A stretch of DNA of 64,000 bases from Parasponia andersonii. Lineage: Eukaryota; Streptophyta; Magnoliopsida; Rosales; Cannabaceae. This document shows positions 22,614 through 33,411 of the stretch, piece after piece. The DNA lies in NCBI GenBank assembly GCA_002914805.1, contig JXTB01000025.1, positions 425,233 through 489,232 of the forward strand, written 5' to 3'. Position 1 is the stretch's first letter, and every line of letters begins with the position of its first letter. The notes under the pieces were generated by a model that saw nothing but the letters and a program-made list of their open reading frames with translations, made no database searches and was not told the origin of the DNA. Position numbers and translations under genes: made by a program.

Positions 22614-23740
22614 TTCTCTTCTGCGATGTTATAGCTAGAGTTTTTGCAAGGACTTTTTACCTTCGTTTGAACGGGTTTTGGTCATTATCGGAGTCTGAGT
22701 TCCTTGATAACAAAATAGTCAAGAGAAGAGCATAAATACAAAATTGGGTGTGAGATTTTTGAGTTGAAGGCAATTTTCGGTGGTTTTTAAATTCGGCTTT
22801 AGATCGATTTTGCTTCCAATTTCAAAAGAAAATGGCAAAAAAATGAAGAGAAAATGGACAACTTTAGAGTTTTACAGGAAAACGTGTAGGACAGAGTATA
22901 TCAAATCTGGGCTATGGTCGTGTCAAACCATGTGTGGGGTTGGGTAAGGTATATGCGAGTCTTTTAGTCCATGTGAATCCTATTTTCTAGTTCTAAAAAA
23001 ACTTATTCAAAAATATAATTTTTTATAGGACCTCTTTCTTAGGAATTTGACGGAAAATAGGATTATTTTATTAAATAAAAATACTTTTTTTCAGGAATAT
23101 TTTTCAAGTAACTTTGTAAAAAAGCACTAATGATAAAATAAAATTTTCTTACTAGTAATAGTAATTGTTACTGTAATAAGAATGACCGATAGAGAGTAAT
23201 TGTTTTCCTGAAAAAGGCATTAAAATGCTCGAAAAAAAAGCTACTCTGAAAATAGTCATAAAAATGTCAACAAAATTGTCATATTTTGATTCACCCCCTT
23301 CTTTTCATATAATGAGTTTGAAATGGAAGAAATGCAATTTTATGTGGTAATTTTTTTAAAGAAAAAAAAAAAGAAAGAAAGAAAGAAATATACCACCCCT
23401 GCCAATTTGTTTTTTTTTTTTTTTTAGAATCCTTGGATGAGCTTTGACAAATTTAGAAAAGTCTCGGATTTTGTTATAAAAATACCCACTTTATTTTATG
23501 AAAGTAACTTACTTGAAATAACGTCAGGTATTTGAGGTAATTATCCAAGATTTTTCAAATAAATTAGGCCATCTAAAATTATTCAATTTTTTTTTTTTTT
23601 TGGGCATTCTAAACTTGTATTTCTGTAAAAATACATCTTTACTAATCCCCCTTGTAAGCTTCAAACTCTTCCTTTTAGTTCTTTCAACGATCTTCTCCAA
23701 CGAATTCATGGCATCTGGGGTAAAGAATTTTACTAGAACG
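22614..23740. other. spacer without recognisable features
   Basis: AT-rich with homopolymer T/A runs and a GAAA microsatellite near 23365-23390. Nothing coding or mobile is recognised. Confidence 0.55.
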
Positions 23741-23744
23741 GATT

Positions 23745-24290
23745 ATTATCTTAGCTTGGTGCATCTGGTTTGAAAGGAACAAATAGGTGCATGGTCAACA
23801 TTCCCGAGGTGTGACTAGAACCTATATATATGGAGGAGTATCACCGAGCTGAATCTGGTACTCAACGTTCTCTGGCCCAATAATCTTTGACTCCAGCTCG
23901 TTCGGGTTCGTCCTTCTGAAGGCCATTTCAAATTAAATAATGTAGATGCTGCCTTGGACAGTTCGTCAGGTCTTGTGGGAATTGGTGATGTTATTCGTGA
24001 TCATAATGGAGATGTTATGGGAGCGGTGGCAATGCAAAGAAACTGAACGGTGGTGCTATGTCTATTGTTGAAGCTGAAGCAGTAGCTCTTCTCAGAAGCT
24101 TGGAATGGGCTAAAGAAGTTGTTGAAATTGATGCTTTATCTGTACTTAATTTATATTATGGTCGAGATTCTTCTTTCTCTCAACTTAGAGGTCTTTTGGA
24201 TGATATTAATGCTCTTTTATCTTTTTTTTTTTTTTTCCTGGTCTATCTTTGTTCCACGTACGACGAGATGCTAGCTCTTATCGAGTAATA
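23745..24290 (+). pseudogene. LINE RNase H-domain fossil
   Basis: AWCIWFERNK (from about 23752) is the W-x-x-W-x-x-R-N block seen upstream of RNase H in plant LINEs. Then FKLNNVDAALD...GIGDVIRDHNGDVMGAVA (about 23930-24040) is the start of the RVT_3 RNase H-like domain (K-x-N-x-D-A-A...G-x-G-x-V-I-R-D). A frameshift near 24045 is followed by SIVEAEAVALLRSLEWAKEV (from 24061) and EIDALSVLN, the central A-E-A-x-A...W-A-x-E block, then DDINALL. A T-run near 24220 and RRDASSYRV recall the terminal R-x-A-N-x-V-A-H block. Clearly inactive. Confidence 0.75.
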
Positions 24291-24329
24291 TGTGATACTG
24301 TTCTTTCTTTATATATATATATATTCATG

Positions 24330-24670
24330 AGAAACAGAAAAGCGACCGTGTGCGCTTTGGAGAAGGAGTTTCGGGTAGTTGAGGGAGATATTGTGGTAAT
24401 GGGAAGTAATGGGTTGCTGGACAAATATGTTTGAGTAGGAGATAGAAGAGATTATTCAAAAAGAGTATGACAAATTATTATAAAAAATAAATAAATACAA
24501 TACTAATAATAAGTACGAAGATTTGGCTTATCAAATAGTTGAAACATCTTTGGACTCCTTTTGCAATAGCTGTAGATTGGCTAGGAAGAAGCATAGAGGA
24601 GGAAAGATGAATGATATCACTGTAGTCGTTGGTCACATCGTTAACGACTCTATTAGTATTGTTTTGTTAA
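24330..24670 (+). pseudogene. fragment of a PP2C-type protein phosphatase gene
   Basis: Three successive blocks match the C-terminal half of the plant PP2C subgroup related to At4g16580/PP2C55. EFRVVEGDIVVMGSNGLLDK (about 24366-24425) matches the V-x-x-G-D-x-x-x-x-G-T-D-G-L-F-D motif, with the metal-binding Asp changed to Asn. EIEEIIQKEYDKLL follows after a shift and stop. LAYQIVE...RGGKMNDITVVVGHIV (24514-24645) matches the G-G-K-x-D-D-I-T-V-V-V terminal motif. The N-terminal half and a start are missing and the frame is broken, so this is a dead fragment, lying directly after the LINE fossil. Confidence 0.7.
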
Positions 24671-25194
24671 TCTGCAGCCTATGATCAGGCATATCTGGAA
24701 CTCGAGCTTTGAGCAGTTGGTCGTGGTCGTCGTCGGCAAGGACAGTGGCCGCTGCAGAGTGAGGGTGATAGCTGGTAATGGGTTCAAAAAGATTGAGGTT
24801 ATAACCGTCTCTATCTCCTAAAAGTGGTATGGTTTGGTAGTGGTGGTATGTTTAATTAATCACTTTTAAAAACTGGCAACTGTCAACTTTAACACGATAA
24901 AAATAGGTAAATGTTTTTGGGCCTTCTACATTAAGCCCAAAATGTTCAAGCCTTTAGTAAGGTACTAAGCCCATATAAAACAGTACAGATGTTACTAGGC
25001 TGAACCCAGTTTATTGGCCCCAGTGCAGACCTCGAAATGATTAGGAAATTGGACTCTACTCTCCTTTCGGGTTATTAGCAAAATGGCCCATTTTGACACA
25101 ATTATAATGTTCCCTTTTTAGTATTTATAACCAATTGATGAATATATTATTGTGTAACTAATTTCTCAGTATTATTATTGATGTATTTAGTTTA
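24671..25194. other. spacer without recognisable features
   Basis: No gene or repeat recognised. About 24700-24780 is comparatively GC-rich (CGTGGTCGTCGTCGGCAAGG) but has no domain I can name. Confidence 0.5.
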
Positions 25195-26165
25195 GGTTTT
25201 TTATTACTAAAAATTCCTTGAATTCGGAATAATTCAGTAAAATTAATCTACAACTCCATTTTTTAAAGCAAAAGCCCAACTCGAAACAATTTAGTAAAAT
25301 TAAGTTTGAACTCAAATTTTTTAGAACAAAATTCCTTGAAGTCCTATAATGTTAGAGCAAAACTCTCTAAAATCACCTAATTTTAGTTTTATTAGAAAAA
25401 TATATATATTTATGTTAGTTTTTTCTTTACTGTTAAGCCTTTATTATCTTATTTATGGATTTTAGATCCTTAGTATTATATTTTTTGTTTCACATTAATC
25501 CCTTTCAATATTTTTCTATCTAAAATTGTTGTCAATTAGTACTTTCTCAAAATGTACTCATCTCAATAGTGATAAAATTGAAAATAAATAGAAATTATTT
25601 TTTAAAAAAATTTTAAAAAAATAATTGGGAAAAATAAAAAATTATTATTATGTAAAAAATAGAAGAGAGATACGCATACTTGGACAAAAATAAAATTTTT
25701 ACTTTTTTATTTTTTTAAATAATAATTTCTCTTTATTTCTAATTTTGTCACTAATAAGATGAGCGTCTTTTAGATAAGTACTGATTGACAGCAATTTTGG
25801 ACATAAAATATTAAAAGGAATTAACGTGAAATAAAAAAATAATAATAATAAGGATCTAAAAGTCATAAATAAGAGAATAAGGACGTAATAGTAAAAATAC
25901 TAACATAAGTATTTTTCTTCTAACAAAACTAATATTAAGGAACTTTAGAGGGTTTTGTTCTAATATTAAGGGATTTCAGTAGATTTTGTTCTAAAAAATT
26001 GAGTTCAAAGTTAATTTTAATAAATTATTCTGAGTTCAGTAGTTTTGTTCTAAAAAATTAAATTCAATGTTAATTTTACAGAATTATTCCAAATTTGGGA
26101 ATTTTGGTAATAAAAAATAGTGTTAATTTTACATAATTATCCCAAATTTTGGTAATAAAAAGCCT
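25195..26165. mobile_element. large foldback (inverted-repeat) element, about 0.97 kb
   Basis: The left arm begins near 25195 (GGTTTTTTATTAC...) and the right arm ends near 26165 (...GTAATAAAAAGCC). The arms pair over several hundred bases: TTTTTATTAC(T/C)AAAA.TTCC...GAATAATT at left against GGAATTTTGGTAATAAAAA at right, then matching AACAAAA.TCCTTGAAG / TTTTGTTCTAA blocks. Near the centre AAATAATAATTTCTCTTTATTTC pairs with GAAATTATTT...TTATTATT. The right end carries a partial second copy of its last 50 bp (26050-26165). No coding capacity, so a non-autonomous foldback or Mutator-like MITE; target duplication unresolved. Confidence 0.65.
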
Positions 26166-27815
26166 TTGGTTTACGAACTATTCAAGATATCATTTGATAC
26201 GTGGAGGGTCTGATTTCAAATCCCGCTCCCTGGTGCGTTAAAAAAATTAATAATAATAATAATAATAAGTAAATGATCAATCTTATAAATGTAGAAATAG
26301 TCTCTTCTTTTCATAACCTGTCGAATGAGCAATAATAATATAAAAACAAAACGAAAAATCGTAAAGGTTATAAATAATGGATAAATTTATAATATGAAAC
26401 TAGGAAACTTGTCTGATATGCTTTGATAAACACCTATATAAGTGTAGGAATTGTCTAATGCTGTTCAGAGATTTTTACAGAAATTAAAAGAAAGAAATAT
26501 TTATGGATTGTTAAACTTATGGGAAAATTTAGATTTGTCAGAGAGAAGGGCTGCAGCAGGAAGATGTTTGACTTTTCTCACGTTTGGGCAATCTTTTGAT
26601 GGATGAACCATCGTTTTTTCTAGTTTCAACAAGATGTCTTATTTAGTCATTTTCTTAAAATTACCCATGCAAAAACAAATTTATCCTCCACCAAAATAAA
26701 TAATCATAAAATTATGACCAAACAATATAAATAATGATCATCTATATAATATTTGGCCATTAAAATATCCAATTCCTTATCTTCTATAACCATTTTTTCG
26801 GTCTATATTTTTTTCATCGAGTTTTTTTTTTATCGTTTTTTAATAGTGTTCATCAAAGGATAAATTTCAGTTTTCACTAATTTTGATCAGTTCGTTAGAC
26901 TAGGGGACTTTGGGGAAAATAATGAAAATCAAAATTCTGGATTGCAATTTTTCATAATAGGAGGTTTAAAAGTGCAAACCTAAGGTTTATCACGTAATTT
27001 TCCCAGATATTGGAGTTGTCGTCGGCCATGTGGAGAGGGTGGTGGTTTGGTAGACACCAGGGGCGGAGTGGGGCATATGCACCCACTGAATTTGTAAAAC
27101 TTTATATTAATGCACTAAAAGTTTTCATATTTTGAGTTTTGTCCCTATTAAATAAAAAAGATAAAATTTATGTCCTATCTATCTTGTATAGTTTATTTTC
27201 TAATAAACATATCTTTTAAGCCTAAATGTAATGTGTGCAAAAAAATAAATCTAATTAAAAAAATCTTATATTACAAAGATGATAAATAGAAATAAACAAT
27301 ATTCACCCTTATTTTTTGCTCTCATTCCATCTTTTTAAAAAATTTCTTATGAAAATTTTGAAATTTAATGTAATTTTTTACAAATCTTTACGAGAAAAGA
27401 AATTATTTTGAGTTTGAAATTTTTATCTTAATTATTTTTATGAAAAAAAAAATGATTAGATTATGCTTCACTGAAATGGGCTTCTTGCTCCGCCATGTAG
27501 AGAATACATGGTGGATCTATTATCTGTTCCATGGACACGATAGAATCTACGACCGTTTGCCTCATGTCTTGATCAAAGAATTACCGACTCCAACTACTTC
27601 GTTGTTCTATAGTGAGTTCTAGCTAGCTAGCTTCAACTCTCGTACGTAATAGTAATAATAAACCGCAAAAATCATTAACACTTTCACTGAGTCCACGTTG
27701 ATAAATTTCTAAACCACCAGATCATCGAACCGCTCTACATCACAACTCAAAAGAGTAATGTTCAACTGATATAACCACTGTAAACTTTTTTTTCCTTTTA
27801 AAATTATTTTGGGTT
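26166..27815. other. AT-rich spacer
   Basis: No gene supported. A GC-richer patch at 27000-27080 (GTCGTCGGCCATGTGGAGAGG) and a small open frame at 27440-27622 have no recognised homology. Confidence 0.5.
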
Positions 27816-28185
27816 ATTATCACATTTATACCATATATTTTTTTACACTTCATTTAAATTATATCTTATGTTTTGGTTATTATCAACATTGAAATTTAGA
27901 TTTGAAATTTATTACAAATTTATATCCTGATACTAATTTAGAACAGTTAATTTATCAAATTATCGTTTAAAAAAATAAATTATATAAAAACTGATTTGAG
28001 AATAAATTTATTAAATCATCTCCTTAAATTATCTCCTTAAATTAAGGTTCTAAATTAATATCATTGCATAAATTTATAATAAATATTAAATCTAAAAATT
28101 AATATTAATAATGATAAATTTATAATAAATATTAAATCTAAAAATTGACCAAAGTATAAAGCGAACAAAAAAGTCAAAATACTAT
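27812..28185. mobile_element. foldback MITE, copy 1, in the UGT promoter region
   Basis: Starts GGGTTATTATCACATTTATA at 27812 and folds back on itself around about 27990 (GATACTAATTTAGAACAGTTAATTT against the AT-rich complement). It is a diverged relative of the better preserved copy at 30471-30821. Its right arm is rearranged: a segment of about 45 bp containing AATTTATAATAAATATTAAA is duplicated in tandem (about 28070-28147) and the extreme right terminus is degraded. It ends about 215 bp upstream of the UGT start codon. Confidence 0.65.
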
Positions 28186-28329
28186 ACCTAAAATTTTTCT
28201 TCGTAATAAAATGTTTGGGAGAGAGGCTACCAGTACACTCTACCGTCTCTACTACTACGTCTAGTACTGGGCTGGCACAAAGCAAACCTCTGCTAGTCTC
28301 CTTACCTAGCTAGGCCACCCTAGATGGTA

Positions 28330-28352
28330 AATATAGTACTATATATCTCATG
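28330..28352 (+). promoter_or_regulatory. putative TATA box of the UGT gene
   Basis: TAGTACTATATATCTCATGC lies 50-70 bp before the ATG at 28401, consistent with a short leader of about 25-30 nt. Confidence 0.45.
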
Positions 28353-28400
28353 CATGTTCAATATTCACGTTACAAACAAAGGTAGAATAATCAAGAAAAC

Positions 28401-29828
28401 ATGGCGAGCGAGTCGAGTAGTAATGAGCTTCACGTGGTAATGTTCCCGTTCTTCGCATTTGGCCACATCAGTCCATTCATGCAGCTCTCAAACAAGCTTT
28501 CCTCCACCCATGGAGTTCGAATCTCTTTCTTCTCCATTCCGGGCTACGTTTCCCGAATCAAGTCCTCGCTCATTCCCTCTCCCACCACCCAAATCATTTC
28601 CCTCCAAATCCCACCCCTTCCGGGCCTCACTCAATCCATCGCCGGAACCTCCGATCTCCCGCCGGCCGAGGCCGTAAACCTCATCAGAGCCGTCGATCTC
28701 ATGCAACCCCAGGTGAAGGCCCTTCTTTCAGACCTCAAACCCCACTTCGTGGTCTTCGATTTCGCTCAACACTGGCTTCCCGCTCTCGCTTCCGAACTTG
28801 GCATCAAGACTCTGTTTTTCTCTGTTTTCTCTGCCGTTAGCAGCGCCTACATCACCGTCCCGGCCAGACTTTTTGGCGTCGAAGGTGGTCCCACCGTCAC
28901 CGACCTAAAGAAACCTCCAGAGGGTTTCCCTCAGAGCTCTAAAATCCGTCTAAAAACCTTCGAAGCCAGAGACTTCTTGGTACTGTTCTCAAGATTAGAC
29001 GGAGGCCCAAGTGGTTTCGACAGAGTAGTGTCGAGCCTAAGTGGCTGTACGGCCATCGTTATTAAGACCTGCGAAGAAATAGAAGGCCCGTATCTGGATT
29101 TCGTCAAAGCCCAGATCCAAAAACCGGTCATGTTGACCGGTCCCCTGGTCCCGGATCCTCCATCCGGTGAGCTCGAGGAGAAATGGGCTACTTGGCTGAG
29201 TCGTTTTCCGCCGAAGAGTGTCGTTTTTTGCCCATTCGGGAGCGAAACGTTTCTCGACGACGGCCAAATCAGGGAGCTGAATCTCGGGTTGGAGCGCACC
29301 GGTTTGCCCTTCTTCTTGGTACTAAACTTTCCGGCGAACGTAGACGCCGGAGCCGAACTGGAGCGATCTCTGCCAGAAGGGTTCAAGGAGAGGGTTAAGG
29401 ACAGGGGTGTAGTGTACTCTGGATGGGTGCAGCAGCAGCTGATCCTAGCTCATACAAGTGTTGGTTGCTACGTTTGCCATTCGGGTTTTAGTTCCATTAT
29501 CGAAGCTTTGGTCAACGATTGTCAGCTGGTTTTGTTGCCTTTCAAAGGAGACCAGTTCATGAACTCGAAGCTTATTGGACAGGACATGGAGGCTGGGGTT
29601 GAGGTAAATAGGAGAGACGAGGATGGGCGTTTTGGGGAAGAAGATGTTTACGAGGCTGTGAAGAAAATAATGGTGGAAGTTGACCTGGAACCTGGCAAGA
29701 CGGTAAGGTTCAACCGTGAAAAATGGCGTAAGTTTTTGTTGGAGAAGAAGATTCAGGACAAGTTCATCTCAGATCTGGTCACGGAGTTGAAGGCAATGGC
29801 TACGTCGACGGACGCTACTACCTACTGA
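28401..29828 (+). CDS. UDP-glycosyltransferase, UGT79-like, intronless
   Basis: A single 475-aa open frame, normal for family-1 plant UGTs, which move sugar from UDP-sugar to small acceptors in the cytosol. The N-terminal domain has FPFFAFGHISPFMQLSNKL with the catalytic His at 22, and VVFDFAQHWLP carries the partner Asp near 119. The PSPG donor-binding box runs 342-385, from WVQQQLILAH to LPFKGDQ. Within it the usual HCGWNS reads HSGFSS, and the last residue is Gln, common in glucose users but not decisive. The overall pattern (FAFGH, DLKPHFVVFDFA, SGWVQQQLIL) fits the UGT79 group, which includes anthocyanidin glycoside sugar-extending enzymes; the acceptor cannot be read from sequence. Coding GC is far above the flanks. 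No sister copy is in the window. Start chosen as the first in-frame ATG, matching family length. Confidence 0.93.
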   Translation: MASESSSNELHVVMFPFFAFGHISPFMQLSNKLSSTHGVRISFFSIPGYVSRIKSSLIPSPTTQIISLQIPPLPGLTQSIAGTSDLPPAEAVNLIRAVDLMQPQVKALLSDLKPHFVVFDFAQHWLPALASELGIKTLFFSVFSAVSSAYITVPARLFGVEGGPTVTDLKKPPEGFPQSSKIRLKTFEARDFLVLFSRLDGGPSGFDRVVSSLSGCTAIVIKTCEEIEGPYLDFVKAQIQKPVMLTGPLVPDPPSGELEEKWATWLSRFPPKSVVFCPFGSETFLDDGQIRELNLGLERTGLPFFLVLNFPANVDAGAELERSLPEGFKERVKDRGVVYSGWVQQQLILAHTSVGCYVCHSGFSSIIEALVNDCQLVLLPFKGDQFMNSKLIGQDMEAGVEVNRRDEDGRFGEEDVYEAVKKIMVEVDLEPGKTVRFNREKWRKFLLEKKIQDKFISDLVTELKAMATSTDATTY

Positions 29829-30461
29829 CTCATAAATCGCAGTGAATGTGGGCGTACGTATTAAAATCTATTGCCAGGTCTCATCATAAATAAAAAACAA
29901 CGTGCAGCTATTACTGTTCGCATAAAACGACACGTCGTTGGTCGTGTTACCGAAAACGTCACGTCGTTTACGTTGTGTGCAATATTTTGAAGCTCTGCCC
30001 GACTAAGAAAGTGAGCAGTGTTCCGTCCCCAAAAAAAAAAAAAAAAAAAAAGAGCGAGATGTGGCAGCCTGCGGGTCTTCTTTTCGAAGTAAAGTCTATA
30101 AACGACACGCAAATCGTCTTGTAGAATTACTGAATTAACATCGCTTGTATTGTGAACAACTTTGTCGTTTTATTTAATGCCCACTGCGCTTGGAGTTGGG
30201 AGTTACGGTAGAAGGGCATAATTGCTACTAGAAATTTGCACACTAAACTACATGCACCTTGTCATTTTCAGCCATAAAAACGACATTCTCAGTTGGCATA
30301 AGACACAAAAATACCTTTATTTTTAACGTCTCTACAAAAACTAACCTAATTTACGGGTGTTCCTGGCCGGCCCGTGAGTAGACCAAACTGCAAGTGTGGT
30401 TCGGTGAGTTCATCAAACTATGTAGTTTGCACTGGCTGATTAAAACTAGACAAGATGTACC
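29829..30461. other. UGT 3' flank and spacer
   Basis: About 29917-29975 has three spaced ACGACACGTCGTT/ACGTCACGTCGTTT-type palindromic motifs, followed by an A-run at 30031-30050. No gene supported. Confidence 0.5.
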
Positions 30462-30470
30462 TATATTTTA

Positions 30471-30821
30471 GGGATATTATCACTTTTATATTTTATATTT
30501 TGACATTTTGTTCAAATTATACTTTATCTTTTGGTTATTATTAACATTAACTTTTATATTTAAAATTTGTTACAAATTTATACCCTAACACTAATTTAGA
30601 GCAGTTAATTTATCAAGTTGCCATTTAAAAATTGAAAAATAAATTATATAAAAACTGATTCGAAAATAAGTTTATTAAATCATTTTGGTAAATTAACTGC
30701 TCTAAATTAGTATCATGATATAAATTTGTAACAAATATTAAATTTAAGAGTCAATATTAATAATAACCAATAAACTGAATAAAGTATCAAAATACAAGAT
30801 ATAAAAATGATAATATCCCTA
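30471..30821. mobile_element. foldback MITE, copy 2, with 9-bp target duplication
   Basis: Begins GGGATATTATCACTTTTATA and ends ATATAAAAATGATAATATCCC plus TA. The arms pair almost end to end, with the axis near 30650 (CTAATTTAGAGCAGTTAATTT... against ...AATTAACTGCTCTAAATTAG). It is flanked by the direct 9-mer TATATTTTA (30462-30470 and 30822-30830). About 351 bp, no coding capacity. Length, full palindromy and a 9-bp duplication fit a Mutator-like MITE. The terminal TA may belong to the element, making the duplication 7 bp. Confidence 0.8.
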
Positions 30822-30830
30822 TATATTTTA

Positions 30831-32770
30831 TGGTGTAAAACTGTTTTCCGCGGTTTTGAGAATCTGGCTATAATATTAGCCGAGACTTTAACAAATTGGG
30901 CCTAACTATTCTAAGTTATAACTTTTTTTTTCCTTTTTCAAAAAATCTCATTTTTAACCCACAAAAAAAATATAACACATTATAGATAAAGTCTCAATCA
31001 AATAAAGTCTAAAACCCAAAATTCAAACAAAACAAACATAATTAAATATCTCATTTAGATAAATGTAACTTTAAAAGTTAAGTCACAACTAGATAACTAG
31101 AAACTATAAAATTTAAGGGTTTGGATCGTGATTTGAAAACAATTAATTTGGATAAAGTGTATTTAAGTTGGGAATCTGAAAACAAGGAAAAAGAACCTGT
31201 TTTCGAAAATGCATTTGATTGCTTTATTTTGTCATTGTTTTTTCGTTTAAAAAAGTATGAAACTTGTGTTTGGTAATGTACTTAAAAATAAAAGAACAAT
31301 TAAAAACGTATTTGGTTGAGTAGTTTTTTGATACTATTTATAACATTAAAAAAAAAAACTCTTTAAATATGACCATAAATTGAAAATTTTTTATTTTTCA
31401 TTCTTAGGAAATTCTGAAATTTTTATTTTTGCATATGATTTAATATTTTTTTTTGTATGCATTTTTTTAATGCATAAACTACATCATTTAAAAAAAAACA
31501 TGAAATACAAATTTATTTATGTTTTAACATGCCAACAAGAAATCGCAGCTGCATATTCGTAAATAATAGCATAAAGAACTTCCAATAAACAAATAGATCA
31601 GTTTGCTCAATTTTCTTGGCTCTTAAGACCCATAAAAACCAAGAACCAGAGCTAAACAAACTGAACCCAATTAACTTCCGATTTTGGGAAACAGAGATGA
31701 AGTGGGAGAGCTAATATAATATCAAAGAGATTTTAGGTAACACAAGAGAGGGAGAGGTCTAGATCTGGATTTGGGATGAGGGAGGAAAACACCAGAAAAC
31801 GATAAATTGTTGTTTTCTGTTTTCTTGATTTTTTTCCTTAAAATTTTCAAATCCTGTACCCGAAAATAGCCCTCCAAACACAATTTTTTGGGCTTGTTTC
31901 TAATTTTTCAGTTTTCAAAACATGAAATATCATACTAAGAAAAACATGTATGAGTTAGGCATGTTATAAACTAAATAACTAGAAAACTTTTGGAAGTAAT
32001 GACAAAATAATCTCTCTTGGCCCGTTCGATTAGAAATCAAACATCAATTTGTGAAACTGAGAACCAAGTCGAATAGGCCAATTTGCAATATTTCTAATCC
32101 ATAATCAACCGCATAAGAAGAAAGATTGCACAAACTAGTGCAATTTGATTCGATTCGGTCGATTTATTCAGTATATATTGGTTATTTTGAACATTCATAC
32201 CTAATTTTTTAACTTTTTATTTGTTAATATTAAAATTTTATGAAATATATCGGTATTTCACTAACATTAATTAGCTTAAAAAGGAAATAAAAATAAATTT
32301 TAAGAGAAATTTTAAATTTTAGAGAATTTTTATTTTTTAAAATTTTTTATATTATGTTATTAATTTTTGTTATTTTCCTTCCAATTCCAACTAATGTCAA
32401 CAAAATATTGATTTTGATAATTAAAAACCTTGTATGTGACTTAAAAATGCTTAATTTCATAAAACTTAAGAACTTAATTATCAAAAATAATAATTCAGGG
32501 ACAATTTTACTAATCATAAAAAATATAGGGAATAATCATGCTAAAAACCCTTACAAATTTGAATTTTGAGGGCGTTAGAAGGCACAAATAACATTCACCA
32601 ACTCATTAAAAGGCTTTAAATACCAATATATTATCAAAAAATAGTTTGTACTTATTTCTTTTCAACTTTTGCCCTTAAAAAGATTAAAAAAAAAAAAGGT
32701 TCTTATCTTATCGAATAAATAGATAGAATAAGTTATTAATGGTATTATTTTGTAGGAAACTCAAATATTA
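30831..32770. other. AT-rich spacer
   Basis: No gene, LTR or transposase fragment recognised. Short open frames (31380-31562, 32354-32569) are low-complexity AT translations. Confidence 0.55.
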
Positions 32771-32771
32771 T

Positions 32772-33236
32772 GATGCGTTTACTTCGTTTTAATCATAATC
32801 GAAATAAATAAAATGGAAATGAATGAGAATAAAATAAAAAAGTATATGAATCATTATTTGTATTATGTTGTTTACTTAAAACTAATAGGAAAATGAATCA
32901 TATTCATTAGAATACTATTTATTTGTTTACTTAACCTAAGAAAAATAATGAGAATATTTTATATTTACTAAACTGTCCTTTTAAATGTACGTACATTTTA
33001 AAGTAGATAGATTTTTTGGAATAAAACCGTATTTTATAATTTTGATAATTAAAAAAGATGAAATGAGTATTTACAAGTAATCACATTCTTTAGGATATTA
33101 ATAGGGAATCATTTCTATTATTTTCCCCTAAATTTGTATGGGCTTCACACATTTTCCTATTTTTCATATTTTAGTAAACATTTAAATAGGAATCATTACT
33201 TCATATATCATTTCATTGCTCTTTAGTAAACACATC
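32772..33236. mobile_element. possible hAT-like MITE
   Basis: GATGCGTTTACTTCG at the left (32772) is mirrored by CTTTAGTAAACACATC at the right (ending 33236), giving terminal inverted repeats GATGYGTTTACT. AATGATTC/GAATCATT blocks recur inside. About 465 bp, no coding content. The flanking 8-bp duplication was not convincingly found. Confidence 0.4.
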
Positions 33237-33411
33237 TTTAGGGTATTGTTTTGTAGAACTCAAAAATTTGGTTTTTATTTTTACCAAAAATAATAGTAAT
33301 AATGAAAAGACATCATTTCCTAGTTATATATAAAAATGAATGAATGAATAAAACTATAATAATTAAAAATCCAAAAAAGGAATATAAAATTTCAGACTAG
33401 CCAATAACCGA

